The translations under genes and the position numbers were made by a program. From Neodontobutis hainanensis (Eukaryota > Chordata > Actinopteri > Gobiiformes > Odontobutidae): 64,000 nucleotides of DNA. Below the pieces are notes generated by a model. That model did not search any database and was not told where the DNA came from. It was given only the letters and a program-made list of their open reading frames with translations. The first letter of the stretch is position 1. Every line of letters starts with the position of its first letter. The stretch is from NCBI GenBank assembly GCA_024349245.1, contig JALDNG010000001.1, forward strand, positions 694,001 to 758,000. The letters are read 5' to 3'. Below, piece after piece: positions 27,401 through 42,400 of this stretch.

Positions 27401-30400
27401 TGGAAACATCATTCAAGTTGTGCTGACAAACAAAATAGAAAAAAACCTAAAATGTCCCTTGTTAATATTGTAATGGTTACTTTGGTAACAATTTAGTAAA
27501 ACATTTTTTCAGAAAATGATTTTGACTGATATTGTAAATAAACTCTTACAACAAATAGAAATTTAAAGAGAAAAGACAAAATTTTATTACCCCCCCTATA
27601 AAAAATGAAGGTGATATCTTACTTCTCCTGACTTTTGTTAGGTTTTTTGTAAAGCCTGTTCTAAGCTACATTTTTCAAACTCTCCTTTACTGTAAATCCT
27701 GACTTTTACTGCGCTGAAAGAGTCTGTGTGAGTCTTCAAGGTTCTGTGTCATTGGGCTGAGGGTACAATAAATAATGAATATCTAACCATATTTAATATT
27801 TAAAGATGGCAATATTTTACTGAAATGAATATGAAGGGTTTATCAGAGAACATTTTTAACAACATCCAACTAAAATTTATTTAAAATAAACATTTTTGAC
27901 CCCTTCTTTTTAAGATTGTAAATTTTGTTTTGCTTGTGTTCTATAAACCTACTAGGATATACATTTTGACCCTCTGAGTCTACTCCTCTTTTAACCTACA
28001 ATAGTTTGAATATTGACCCTTTTAAGGTTACTGTCATCTGAGTTTTTACTGCTGTGTGTTTAAAGTGGAGAGCAGCATAATAGTTCCAGGTGATGTCTGC
28101 ACAAAGAAATAACAATTACAATTTGTCTTGAGGAAAAAAGTGAAACAAACCAAACCCATTTATGCAGCAATAACTTTTAAAGACATGTTCTTACCATAGC
28201 TTTAATCCTGCTATACAACTAATATGACCAAAACTGTCCCATGGACTTTTATTGAAAAGTGACTTTTACAAATCCCAGCTCTTTAGAGGAATTAGTATTG
28301 ATGGGAAAAATGGCTGCAGGTCACTGCCACATATTTTATTACTGCCAATAAGCTACTAATGTTCTTTTGGAATGAGATCCCACTTGTAATAGAATCTGTG
28401 GCGATCACTGAATGTCGATTAACCTCTGTGAGTGCATTTATTTGGATTAGTTTTCTTCACATTGACTTTAAACAGTTGCCATTCCACACGCTTATTGAAT
28501 CTTAACATAATATGAGTCAGCCTCTAAGTTGTGTCCATTCAGACTTCAATATGCCTGAGCTGTGTTGTTGTGTGTGGGTGTTAGAGTCTTTTTCTTCTTT
28601 CTGTGTGTAGGTAATAGCCTTCTACAGCTTGTTCGAGCAGTGCGAGCAGGCTGTGGACAACAGTGAGAACTGGCTCAAAGTCCAGCAGCCCCCAGCGGCC
28701 GAACCAGAACCTCTCAAAGTCCAGCTCGACCGATGCAGGGTAAGCCCTTATCTCCTATTGCTCGTCATTTCCTATTCCATTTGTGTTAATTGGTGTTGCT
28801 TATGTATTTGGCTTCTTTTTTCATGCATCTGTTTGTCACAGCGATTTTGTGTAAGTAAATTTTGCTTCTATCCTGCCATCCCCATTGATTTTTGTTTGTC
28901 TCATGTCTTAAAAATATCTCTGGCTGCTGGACAGTGGTGACCTTGCAGCAAAAGTTAGCTATAAGTCGTGTTTAATTTATATGCAGATAAATAATTCAGG
29001 AGGATTGATCGAGGTAAGTTGTAAGATGTAGCGGGCAGGTTAATATTTGCAGAGCTGAAGACTATTGTCCTGTTAGCCTGCATTACAACTTGACTTTTTA
29101 CCCCTAAAGCCTCACTGCACACTTTTTATTCTTTGTTGCTTTAAATCCTTGGCAGCGTGTATTTTCTTAAGCTGACAGTTGGCCGGTGGGAAGGTTACTG
29201 TAAAAGTTTTAGTAAAAAATGTATTTTCTCTCAAGTCCTTCCTGTTTTTAATATAAAGATAGAATGTTGAATGTAGCTTCAGTATGTGTGCAAGGAAAGC
29301 TTAGGAGCACCTCTAGGCTGTTTGAATGTATAAAGAATGGCAAGGATTTACAGGATTGACTTTTTTCACAAGACTAACATGGTACAGCCTATTTGTAGAA
29401 AGCAAAACATTGGGTCATTTCGTCTGCCTTTAACTCAGTATAGTTTTGTAAAGACAGACCTCTAACTTTTGTTCCAGCACAGGCTTTTATACAGTTATGC
29501 AATTTGAACCTTATTAGAATGTACTGTCTTCATTTCCAAAGAACTTTTAATGCAGAAAAATATTACTTTCATTCTACAACATTATTTGAATGTAGCAACC
29601 ACCGTCCCGCGGGACAATTTTGGCCCACAGCCAATCATTTCTGGCCCGATTTTGAAAATTGATTGATTACATTAAATGGTTATGAGTCCAGTCAAAGCTA
29701 ATGTTTATAATATGATATTTATCTGCGTCTGATTTTGACATACACATACTTTGACTCTAGACGGCATCTGTCTAAGTTTTAAATATAAGGTAGGCTGTTA
29801 TATTTCCCTCATGAAGCAGTTAACTCTTTTTACTTTCCTTAATAGCTCCTGGTTAAGGTGGTGTGGGTCTGGGACCGCAATTAAGCAACAAACTGACGGT
29901 GGATGATTGCAGACACATAAAGAAGGGTCAGAGGCAGGACAGATAAATTCTAAATCTTGGCACAAAAGTCCATCTGCAACGAGTTTACCCACGTGTAGTA
30001 GAAAATGTAGAAAATAATGGAGGCCCACCTCTGTACGTGTAACCACAGTCTTTATGTGGACTCCTCTTGTGCCTCACGCACAAACTTTTCAGCAGGGGCC
30101 AGCTCGTCTCAGTCCCAATCCTCCCCGATGTGGTGCGTAATAGCGTAAATCTGCCGTGTTTTGTTTAATAAAGATAGCTGATAGCTTGATAAGCATTTGA
30201 AAAGCCATGTATAACCGGCATGATGCTGCTGCGTTCAATTGCACTCCCTAAAACTGAAAACAAAATTCCAAATTTTCAGCCATGTAATGATTTTGGTTCA
30301 TGGTTAAGGCGGAATAGACATTTTGCATTGTCTTGCTCTCTGCTCATTTAAAGTTTAGAAAAAATTATCTCAGATACATTTTACTTTTTTGCTGAGCTGG

Positions 30401-33400
30401 TTCAATTTCTCGCTTGGCTTCCTGTTCATTAATAAGTGTATTTTAAACATTCGGTTGGAATAGAACTGATTAAGCACAAGGCAAACAAAGATGGACTTGT
30501 AAAAAGAGCAATGTCTGTTTATGAGCTAATTTCTTTGTCCTGTGGTGTGACTTTTTGACCCATCGGTGTCGGCAGGAGGAGATCACCCGCCTGGCCTCAC
30601 TTCAGCCTCAGGTGGAGCTGCTGGAAACTAGGCTGAAGGAGCTGAAGGAGGAAAAGGAAGGGGAGGAGGAGCCGTCTTTCCTGGACGCCGACATCAGTGC
30701 CTTCAAAGAGCACTACGAGAAGGTCCTGGAGGATCTGAGGGCGCGGGAGAGGCAACTGCAGCTCGGTGAGACGGGACGCATGGATATTACACTCAATTAA
30801 TTGGGAATTGTCCAGAAAGTACCCAGTCTCAGTCCTGAAAACTGACATTTAATACATTTTATAATTAATATCAATTGGATATTATGATTATATATTATCC
30901 CAAACCAGTGACTGACATTCAACCCTACTATTTATAGAAGCTGTGACTCTTGCCTTGTCAGGTTTTATTCTGGGGTGACTTTACACATTAGTGATCCATG
31001 TGTGATCGTGCCACTGGCTCATCCAGCTGCTGTGACACCCTTTCACTGAAAACTGGGGCCAATTTGTAGTGCTATTCCTTTTGGATTTTTCCGAGGAAAA
31101 CGAAAGCAGACAGCCACACTGACATAACAAGAGTGGATAGCTATTTATAACATCGGGGAAATGAGAAGATAATGCCGGCAGAGTGAGTGAGTGGGACGAA
31201 TGATGGAGTGGCAGCTGGAGAGAAGAGTATAGTGAAAGCAGAGCGAGGAAAGATGCTGACAGCCACGTAGACAAACTACACTTCCGTTCTCACTGACACA
31301 GCTTCTTTTTGTCACTGCCGCACACAAACACACAGGGGGGGGAGATTTATGACACACAGAGATGGATATAGACACACACATAGACAGATTATAGAGGGCT
31401 TGTCCCCAAGGCTGCATCACGTATACAGGCGACTCTCTTTGAATGGAATATACTTTTTAAAATCATGGGTTTTTCTTTCATTTTATATTTTGTTGAATAA
31501 CCCCAGGCCAGGAGATTTTGTTACATTGAGGAAGTTTTATTAAAATGCAGTGTAAGCATTTTAAGAATTCGTACAGTGTGAAATGAGACGAAAATGAAAC
31601 ATACAACAATCAGCTTTTACATTATGTGACTGACTTATCAATTTGCAATGGCATAGAAGGAAGTGAATATATTTGCATTATTTTACAAGTTCCACCGATT
31701 ATCTCATCCTTGTGTGGTGTGTTACAACAGCCTGAAGCCAAAGAAGGTTGGGGCTGCTCTGATTTAAACATCTACATTATTTGCGCTGTTGTATTTGAAG
31801 AATGTGTTGGCTTACTCCAAAAACCAGTTAAAATTTAAACTTTGATTTGTGGTAAAGCTCACATCTGCCTTCCATGTTCGTTTACGCTAAAGTCATGTTT
31901 GATCAAGAGAGATTAATTGACATTTGTCTCCTCTCTGTATGACCAAAAATATGACGTCAAGACGGGGTCACAATAATTGTAAAGAAAATAATTAGAATTA
32001 TGAAACCTAGAAGCGTGAACGTAAGCAAAAAAAGTGAATAAAAATAAAATTGTAATAAAAGCATTAACAAAGTAAATATTTCTGTAAATGAAAAAGGCTT
32101 TTTTTGTATCATGTGCTTTTAGAATCCAAAAGTTCCAATTAAGTATAATACTCATTAAGTATTCACAAGCCTTATTGATGTTTTTTTGCTTACGTTTCTA
32201 AGCTTACGTTTACACTTCTAGGTTTACAATTCCAGTTCCTTTCTTTTGTTTACGATTAATGTGACCCCGAATTGACGCCATACAAAAGTTTACTCTTGGA
32301 TTATGTTTAGACCAGGCTTTAGCCGTTTTGTTGGAAGCAGAAAATTTTTGACAATGGCAATATGGTATAAGGAAGTTCTTTTGTGGTGTTGCCGCTCTGC
32401 ATTTTCTGCATTAAAATGGCTTCAATGAAGTAAAAAAAGTGTGACCCAACAACAAACTTAGGAACAGCAACTGACATTTTGGTGCCAGATCCCAAACAAT
32501 GTCTAGTTGAGTGTAAGAGATTTCTAATAAAACTAGCTAAAAGGTTGCAGGGTTTGATCTTATTAGCTTGTTTGCGATTTAATTGTTTAGAAAGTCGTAG
32601 ATTTGTCCAACCAAGTCACCGTTCCAGTTTGTTGATTTAAGTAGTTGATAAGTTAAGTTGATTTGTATTTCGCTCTTTGGCCTCTTGTTGCTAGCCTGAG
32701 CGAGTTAGTAATAAATGGGTACTCGTCCGGGATCTAAACCTGGGACCTCTCACATTTTACCAGACATCTATCATCATTTTACACCTCGTTGTTTTCTATC
32801 TTTGTGTCCAGTTTTGGAGAGTTTACCGCCGGCTCGATACAAGGAAACAATAGCGGCACTGTTGGCATGGTTACAGCAGTGTGAGGCTAAGCTGGCGGTC
32901 CCGTCCACCGCCGTCACCGAATATCCCGTCATGGAGCAGCGACTCAAAGACATTCAGGTACAGACACACAGGCTTGTGGGTAATGTATGCCCTTTAATGC
33001 TCTTTAAACCTGAATGTGTGGTGCTAGTGTTAATATTTAATAGGTTTAGGTGAGCAGATGATCCCACCTTCTGCACACAGTCCACACTGATTCGCCCTTT
33101 GTCACCGGCTACTCACGTCTATTTGCAAATCCCTATAAAACGGCAAAATGGAACTGGCTCTATAATCCCGCAGGGCTGTAATACACTGTAATCAGTTTTT
33201 ACTACAAGCTGTAAAGTTAAATTGCCAGCAGCGATGCCAAACTGCCAAAGGAAGGCTTCGTTAAAGGATGCCTTTTCACGAGAGGAGAGGCGAAGAAGAA
33301 AACACATGACAAGGCCCATTAACTGAAGGTCTGATTCATAGCCACAGCAAAGTGCGTGAGGCAATTGTGTGCAACTGATACAATAGGAATCCTCAAGTTA

Positions 33401-36400
33401 CACTGTGAAAGTTGTCGAAGGAACTATTTCAACACCAAATGAAAAGAAATGGTCATTTTTTTGTTTATGTGTATTTGAACATTACATGTTTTAGTCACTC
33501 TCTTTGGTCGGACAAATTGTGAATAGATTGCGTTGTAGACATTGTATAACACTTAAATGATCTATTTTATATTGCAGATGTTTTTAGATAAGCTTGAGAA
33601 AGTAACCTCCAGAAACCTTTGACAGCGCTTGAATTTTCAGTTACGTTTTCAAGGTTGCAAAAAGATATTTAATTGTGTGTTTTTTAGTTCATTTTGCCCA
33701 TCTATGAAACATTAATGGGCTTATGTATGCAGGTGCAAAAAAGAGAAAAGCCTACAATGCCTCCAAGGTCTACAGCCTTGAGAAGATAGGGTCGAGAGCC
33801 ACAAACAGGAAATTCAGCCTTCTGAAAAATACTTCATCATTAGAGATTCAACTGACTCATCAGTGAAAATAAGTGTGGTCAAAATGTAATCTTGGATAAT
33901 AATTATATATACATATTTCTGGTTCCAAGGGTGCACTCTCACAAGTTACAATTAAGGATCTCTCTCAAAAAGTAAGTAAAAGTTTTTCTCTCAGGAAAAG
34001 TGTTACTCATACAAATGTTTAGAATAAATAATTAAAGATATAGTTAAAAAAGTAAAAGTTATTTGGTATCTTATATAGTAATATATAGTATCCCCAGATA
34101 TCTTTGTGCTTGAACTTAGGTCACGTTCAGATCCGACATGTCAATCATCGCTGTGTCCCGCCTTCTTACTCTGGGCACCAGTTTTAGACGCATTCAAAGT
34201 GGTTCAGCTTAATGCTTTAAGTCTCACTGCGTTAAGACTTCAGGCCTATTCCCAAATGGAATTCCCTCTGGTTTCTTCGGCAATGTGTTTATAGATATTG
34301 GGCACACTAACAAAATCTTGATTAAATACACACTGCTTCAGATTAAATAGTTTGTGGGTTTGTGATCTGAATTAAAATGACACAACTGTATTAATTTCAT
34401 AACATTTGGTGCATACATATTTCATTTATAGCCTTAGTAGAAGCATTAAGTCTATTGCTTATAAATGAAGCCCTGTGCTGCTGCAGGAAATGTTATTGTA
34501 GGTAATACAATTATTAGACTTCACAAATCCCCTCAAACTGTTGAATGAGCTGCGTAGAGAGTTTATATCTGTTTAACATTCAGAGTGAGGCCTGGCGCTG
34601 GTCTGCTGTCGCCGTGCGAGAGTCTGTTTGTCTACCACTCTGTCGTTATGAGAGGACGGGCCGAATCCCACTGGAGCAAATCAGTGTCTGTGTTTGCCCC
34701 CAATATCTACCTCCAGATACATACGCAAATAGATGTGCAGTAACAAAAGATACATGATTAATGTAATTCAACAGCAGCAGAGATGCAGTCAGAAATAATT
34801 TTTTACATTCACAGAGATTGTTTGTAAATATATCAAGCTTGTCATGTTGCTGTTCTAAACTTTAATGAGATAAGAAGCTAACTTGGACTGTTGTGTTCAA
34901 ATGTGTGTGTGGGTCTCATTGAGTCGGTCTTAATCTCTTCTAGACTAAAATCTAGACTCAGGCTGAAGTCATGATTGTAACACTACCTGATGTACATTTA
35001 CTATGAAATGTTTAACTGAAAAAATGTCATATATTCAGTATAATAGAAAGAGACAGTGCTGAAATAGACACTTTTTATAGACACAATTTTTGTTTTGGAT
35101 CTTGTTTCTGAATATTTTTGGAGGCCCCATAAGAAAGACCAAAAGATCCAATTTCCTGGTCTTTTTCAGCATATATATATATATATTTTTTTTAATTAGT
35201 TAGTTTATCCTGTGCTTTTACCAGTTTTATCATTTCTGGAGTTAGAATTTTTTGGCATCCCAAAAATTGACCCTTGTATATCCTGGACACTGATGAATAA
35301 CCATTCATTCACTCTCAGCAGTTATGATTCACTCAAAACCCAAATTTGCACAGGACTTGTGTAGAAAATATAGGCCAAGGCTGTCCTGGTAATCGAACTC
35401 ATGACCTTCTTGTAGAGCAGTAACTTTTAAACACAAAAGCAAACTGCAAAGCCTATTGACAAACCAAACAACACCACTGTACTTTCTGAATCCACACACA
35501 GTCTTTATGAACATGATTGTTTTTCTAACGTTGATTTTTATCAGCTTATCTCAAGGTCGTGCCACCGTGGAGAGTCTTGTGTACCCATCTCTCTTTTAAC
35601 TCAATAATGGTCTTGTAGCATCACAGGAATATCAAGCCTTGAGGCGAGATTAATTAAAGTTGATTGTAGATAATAATTAGAGATCCATTCTGCATACTGA
35701 TAAGCCGTCATTAATTTCCAGCGCTACCATGTCCTGTCCTATCCCTCAAACCGACAGGACTTCCTTGTTGTTTACACATGTGGTCGCAAATGTTTTCTTG
35801 TACGGCGCTGTCTTCTCAACGATTAAAAAAAATAAAGAGAATGGACTGTGAATCTTGACCTACTCCAAAAACAAAATAATGATATCGTTATTAAAAGGCA
35901 ATTTGTTGTGGTAAGAGACAGCTTGAAGATAGCTCATTATTACTGTTATTCCTCTGGGCCTAAAAGCATGATCAATCACAGCCATAGATTTAAGTGTTGT
36001 TGCATCCTGTGATTGATTTGTCATTTAACAGGAGATGGAAGAAGTTAAGGATGTGATGAATTTAACAACAATGGGCGAAAAGCAACATCCAAGTGTTTTA
36101 AAAAAATTAATAAAACATTGCAATTGTTTCGACCTTTCACCTTTTCAGTCCATTAACAGTGCTTTAATGTCTGGATCTTACCCGGTAACTGAAAAAATGG
36201 CCATTTTTTTTTAATTACCAGTCCATGTAAAAAACTTCCCAAATTTATACCTAAAATACTTGTTTGCATTACTTAGTGTTACTTATCCATTTTTATATAT
36301 AGGGCTGGAAGGAGGTTTTTACTCTTTCAGTGAAATTTCTTTAGCTGTCAGTAACTAGTAATGCAAGCCCCACAACATGTGGTGCTTGCAATGTAATTTG

Positions 36401-39400
36401 ATTATTTATCATTTAACTTCTCCTCTTGCTCAAGCATTTGTTTATTATAAGTCTTGTATGTCTAAAAGGAATTGAGCTCTTCTGCGTTCACATATGGTAC
36501 AGAGTTAGTGTGTTGTGCTTTTATCTTAAAAATTTGTAAATTAACCTTTAGTCAGTCAGATTAAAAAATTTTTCATCAACCAATATTTTTTTTAAACAAG
36601 TCTTTTATGCGAGCAACAATTAATAGTAATGCACATTATAAACTAATTAAGCAAAGATATAATGTGTAAAATGCAAATTTATAACATGCTACTTTGCTTA
36701 ATGTTCATAACGCATTTGATGTAAAATTTGAAAGTCAGGTAACACATTTTATTCCAGGAGTCCTGAGCAGGCATTTTTAAATAGTATTTATAGTTTCTTA
36801 GTTTACTTCATTGTTTGATTACTGCAAAAGCACACACCTGTTTTGTCTGACAACTTTCTCCTTTTGTGTCATCTTCATTATCCATTATTCTTCTGAAACC
36901 TGTTCATTATACTGTAGTTTATGTTTAGGGCCAAGGTCATTATGTTGTGACAGAACCAACATTGTCCATTTAGCTTGTAAATGGCATAGACTTAACTAAA
37001 TACAATGACTCTGTTGTAGCCTTGTCGTCACATAAAGCAGGCAAAATGGCCCATTAACTTGAGGTCAAAACTTTCGAATGGATTCCACAATGACCAATAT
37101 TACTTTGCAAAGTTGTGTGTCACTTCCATCATTCTTGTGGCGTAGCTGCTCAGGTATCAAGGCTAAAATCTCTTATGCGATAGTTGGGGGAGCCAATTTT
37201 AGGATTCCAGTTTGCAGTGAAAAGATTTGTTGGTAAGCCTTTGTAACTGACGGATGTCCTGCGCAGAGATGGTGCTCGAACTAAGCTAAACTAAGCCTTT
37301 GATCCACCTCCCTGTGAACGAGGCTTTTCTTTTCCAAAAAAAAAAACTTTCTCTAAGGTTCACCAGGAATTCCCTCTCCTCTCCTTTTGTAATTCACCCG
37401 GCACGGCAGAGTGAGCACAATCAACCGGTTTGAAAAGCCCTTCATTACGCTGAGCTAACAACCACAGTCGAGTGTCATGGCCGCTCGTAACCTCACGTCC
37501 CATCATCCTTTACTCTCCTCTCAGTGTAATGTAACAGACAGACGTGTGGGTAAAATGACTTTAGCCCAGAGCGCTTGTGCTCGGCTGCGTTCTCATCATG
37601 CTCCAGAGCACGCCTGATAGATGCTTATCCGATAAATCATATGTCAAGGTGAAGCTGCCAGGGATCTCACTTTTGTCTGGAGACTTGTTGACACAGTGAA
37701 TGGTTCAAGGCAGTGCTGGCATGATGGTTGGTTTATAAAGCACATGGCAGCTCCTTCTGTCATACGAGGTTGAGTAAACAACACACAGACAGGATGGAAA
37801 TGAGGCACATATAAATTTTAGATCTGTCTCTCGTCTGACCCTCAGGCCCTCCAGGTTGCGCTGGGGGAGCACCAAGGAGAAGTGGACTACCTGACCTCAG
37901 CCGTGGAGCCCGTTTTCCAGAAAGCACCACCTGAAATCTGCCAGAAGTAAGTTATTGAAACAATATATACTATAACGAGTGATCAGATGTAGACTTAGGA
38001 GAGCAAATTGAAATACCAGGCGTTGAGTTGACCACATTTGTCCTGAGAGAGGGAATTTAGACTGAAATGCCTGAGGTGACAATATGTGTTCTGCAGGTAC
38101 CGCGCTGAGTTGGACTCCATCATGGCTCGATGGAGACGACTGGGCACCACACTGACAGATAACGCGCAGAGACTTCAGGAGCTCATGGCCAAACTCATGC
38201 AGTTTGAGGTAAAGAACGCTAACTCTTTATAGTAACTTTTTATATAAAAGCTCATTCATCTCCCGTTCGTTACAAACGTTGTTATCGTTTAAACCTTTCA
38301 AGCGTTGGTGATGTTAACTTTGATGTTATGCAAAGCAACCTGTAGGGGGTGACATAGCTGAATGCGTTTCTAGCATGGAGCATAAATGAGCCATAAGTGG
38401 TTGTGTGAACACTGATCATTTTTTTTCTCAGAATGATGTAAAGACCTTACAGAAGTGGATGGCAGATGTGGACGTCTTCTTGAACGAGGAATGGCCGGCG
38501 CTGGGAGACTCCGATGCTCTGGAGAAGCAGCTGGAGCAATGCACGGTTAGATAAGCACCACACAAGTATCACAGTACAGAAGTATAACCTAACAAATTTA
38601 AAACCAATATTCTAAAGGTCCTTTGAAATTGTAAGACTTAAATACAACACATTCAGTGAATGGTGAGCAAAGATGGCATGGCAAAAACACAGACCCTTTT
38701 TTAAATTGCCCAAAGCAAAAAACAACTGATGATTCAAATTGGCTTGGATAAAAAAAGAGATATTGTACTATAACCCTGTACATTCATAAAATAAAATAAA
38801 AATGTTTTCAGACATTTTAAATGCTCATTAAGTCTAAATTACATATGACTACTTTTCAATTCTTCTTGCAATTCTGTGTTGCCAGGCTCTAGTGAACGAC
38901 ATTCACACCATCCAGCCGAGCGTCAACGGCATCAACGAAGTCGGTCTGTACCTGAAGAAAGAAGCCGAGCCGCCATTTGCCATCCACATTCAGAGAGAAC
39001 TGGACTCGCTCAACGGGCAGTGGGAGAACGTGTGCAAACAGGTGCCTATCTCCACTCACAGCCTCCACTCACAGCTTTTTTACTCCTGTTATTTAACATG
39101 ACTTTGTTTTTCCCTCCGCCCTAAGGCCTACGCTAAGAAGTCGGCTCTGAAAGGTGGCCTGGATAAGACCATGGCCCTGAGGAAGGAGATGCAGGAGATG
39201 CAAGAGTGGATCAACCAGGCTGAGGAAGACTATCTAGAGAGAGACTTCACTTACAAGACGCCAGAGGAGCTGCGCAAAGCAGTGGATGAGCTCAAGGTGT
39301 GTGGCTGTAGGGCGTCATGGGAGGGTCTGGAGAGTGACGATAGAGAATTAGGATGTGGGAGGTTTTATACGTTTGTTTGTGCCTAGAGAGGACGCAACAG

Positions 39401-42400
39401 TTACAGTATCATCATGGCACGGTCACATTGAGTGGGGTTGCGCAAAAAACACTTTTATATTCAACATTATTGCATGTGGCAAGCTCTAGTCAAATAGTTA
39501 CCTCTCTCAACTAACAATGGAAAAAGGCAGGTTGCTCAGATTTTCTGAGCTGTATTGTGCTTCACTGTTTTGTAGTGCACATGATTCGTTTTCTGTGCCC
39601 GAGTTGGTCTGTGGACACCGAGTGAGGGCAGAGAAGCAGCCTTATCTGAGTGCTCTTCTGTCCAAGTGTTCTTTTTTTGGCAGAAAAACCTTTTCCTGGA
39701 CCCTAATTAGCATCGGAAATCAGCCCGTCGTGTTTGTTTTGTGTCTGCTTTGGCTTTAAAATTTTAATGCTCAGGGATTGGACTTGCGTGTTGCAGTTCT
39801 GTTTGTCAAAGTCTCTTTGTGCAGTGCGGGTCACGACTGGATGCCAAATTGGGCCTGTCCGTCTTCCTCTGCAGATTTAATGCTCAGTTGTCAAGGAGAT
39901 TTCGACATTGTTTCAACCCTTACCTGTTTTTAAAATGTGTGGCTTTTTTGCTGTGTCATAAACCCACTCTTTTACCCCCAGTGCACACCCCCAAAAAGTT
40001 TACTCAAGAGCAAAGTTGAAAATTAAAAATTGATTTAGCACTTCCATTCTCACTAATCTCCTCAACGTCGTCTCCCAGTCGCTTGTTTTCGTCTCTTTCT
40101 TTCTCCCCCGTTATGCTCCGAGCTCAAAGGAAACTCTTTTCTTGAATCCGTTCATTCGTTTATTCCCCTAATCCTCCTTTTCTCAGCTTGGGCGAGCATT
40201 AGCCACACGTTGTCATTCATTGATGTGTTTGCTTCCTTGTCGGTTTCCTTTTCTCTACTTCTTTTCACACTCGCCAGCTTTGTCAACACGAGATACATTG
40301 ATTCACTTGTTACTTCATTCATTCTTCCATCCATTAAGCCTCCTCTCTTTTTTCCTTCTTTTGTTCTAGGCTTTTTTTAATATATGTTGCTGTTATTGTT
40401 GTTTTAGTATTTCAGATTTTTTTTTCTTGTCTTGTGTGTCCCATAGAGAGCCCAGGAAGAGGTCCATTCCAAGGAGATAAAGGTCAAGCTGCTCACAGAC
40501 AGCGTCAACAACTTCATCGCCAAAGCCCCACCAATGGCCCACGATGCACTGCGCTCGGAGCTGGACGTGCTCACGGCCAACTACCAGCGTCTTTGCAGCC
40601 GCCTGGACGGGAAATGTAAAACTCTAGAGGTATGACTCATCTGATCGATCAACGTTTTCCTTAATTCTGTTAAAGGAGATCAAATGAGTCAAATGGAAAA
40701 TGTGCATTGTTGTGTGCATTCATAGATGTACCAAACCTTTTGAGGCCATTTTGAAAGTTTGACCAAAAAGTTAAAGGTGCAACAGGCAATGTTCTTCCGA
40801 GAAATCATTTTCTGTGTCTACAATTAGATTGGGTTGGCTTTCTGTTGATAAAATATCGCAGACCCATATATAACAGAGAATGCAGTTATTTCTCTGGAGC
40901 CGACAGAGTTTCAGATTGAGGAACTTTAAGAGAGAAGCAGCTAAAAAAAAACATGTGAAAATGTGTTTTCACATATGCAGCTACCACTGCAAAATAATCA
41001 GTTTCTCTGGTTTTACTATTTATAAGTATGTGTTTGGGTAAAATTAACATTTTTGTTTTTTATTCTATAAACTACTAACAACATTTTTCAGAAATCAATA
41101 TTTGGTGGAATAACCCTAATTTTGAATCACAGCTGATTGATTTATTGATTGATTGATTATTCTTTATTGTTATTACACATGTACAAGTACACTGCAACAA
41201 AATTGTACAATGCTTAACATTGCAAAATATTACATTTATACATAGATAGACACACAAAGGTTGCAGACCACACCAATGCAGCCAAATCAGTGCAAATGGG
41301 ATCTTCCAGAAAATGATATAAGTAATTTTACAAACATAGCAAACATCAACATCAAACATAACTACAGTTGCAGTTCATGCGTTTTGGCATGCTCTCCACC
41401 AGTGGTCTCTTAATTTTTTCCAGAGCTGTATATGAATATATTTTGGACAATGGGTTTAATCATTAAACTGTAAAAGGAGAAGCAGGTGAGTCACTAATTT
41501 TGGCAAGAATTGTTGCAGTTAGCATTTCATATTACCTTTAACCAATGTACGGTAATAGTAAAGAGCAATATGTACATTATAGCTTACCATTGATAGGAAA
41601 CCTAATCTAACAAACATGTATATGGTTAATGTAAAGTCAAATATAGCTCATTGGTTCAACATTTCATATCAATTTACCGCTCCAGAATTGTCTAAAAAAT
41701 GTACATGTGCATACATAAGGATAATCTGTTTTTTACAAAAATGACAAATCTTGCATATAATATAAGCTCTACAGTTGTCATGTGATTAATATAATCGTAG
41801 ACATAATGTAATAGTCTTTGGAAAAGCTTTTGGACATCAAAGTAGCGTTACCAGTAGTTAATTAATTAAATAATACATAGTACTTATATAGTGCTTTTCC
41901 CAATACACAATATCCATTTTTCATTCACTCCACAGTCACACACTGGTGGTGATAAGCTACTGTAACTACAGCTGCCCTGGGGCAGACTGACAGAGACGTG
42001 GCAGCCATATTACACCTACGGACTCTCCGACCTTCTCCAAACATTCTCACACATTCATACGCCAAAACATAAAACATTTAACATCAAAAGACCCCGAGTT
42101 CAGGTTTATATCCCAGACAAGCCCCCAGTTTTTATATTGCAGATGCCCTACAGTGCAATTATTATTAAACTGAATTTTATTGATTTAGGGGTTGCAAAAT
42201 GACACAGAGGTAAAGTATTTATAAGAATGTCAAAGGTAATCTTATCCAACTAAGCATCTGTCAAGGCCGAGGCTGCAGTGCCCATACATCAGTGCTACCT
42301 TGAGCCGTTATGTGTGTTATCAAAGACGTATAGTGCATGTTATAGATGAGCAGGGGTGAGGCCGGATCACCAAACATCATCATTAAAGTCCACGTCCTTA

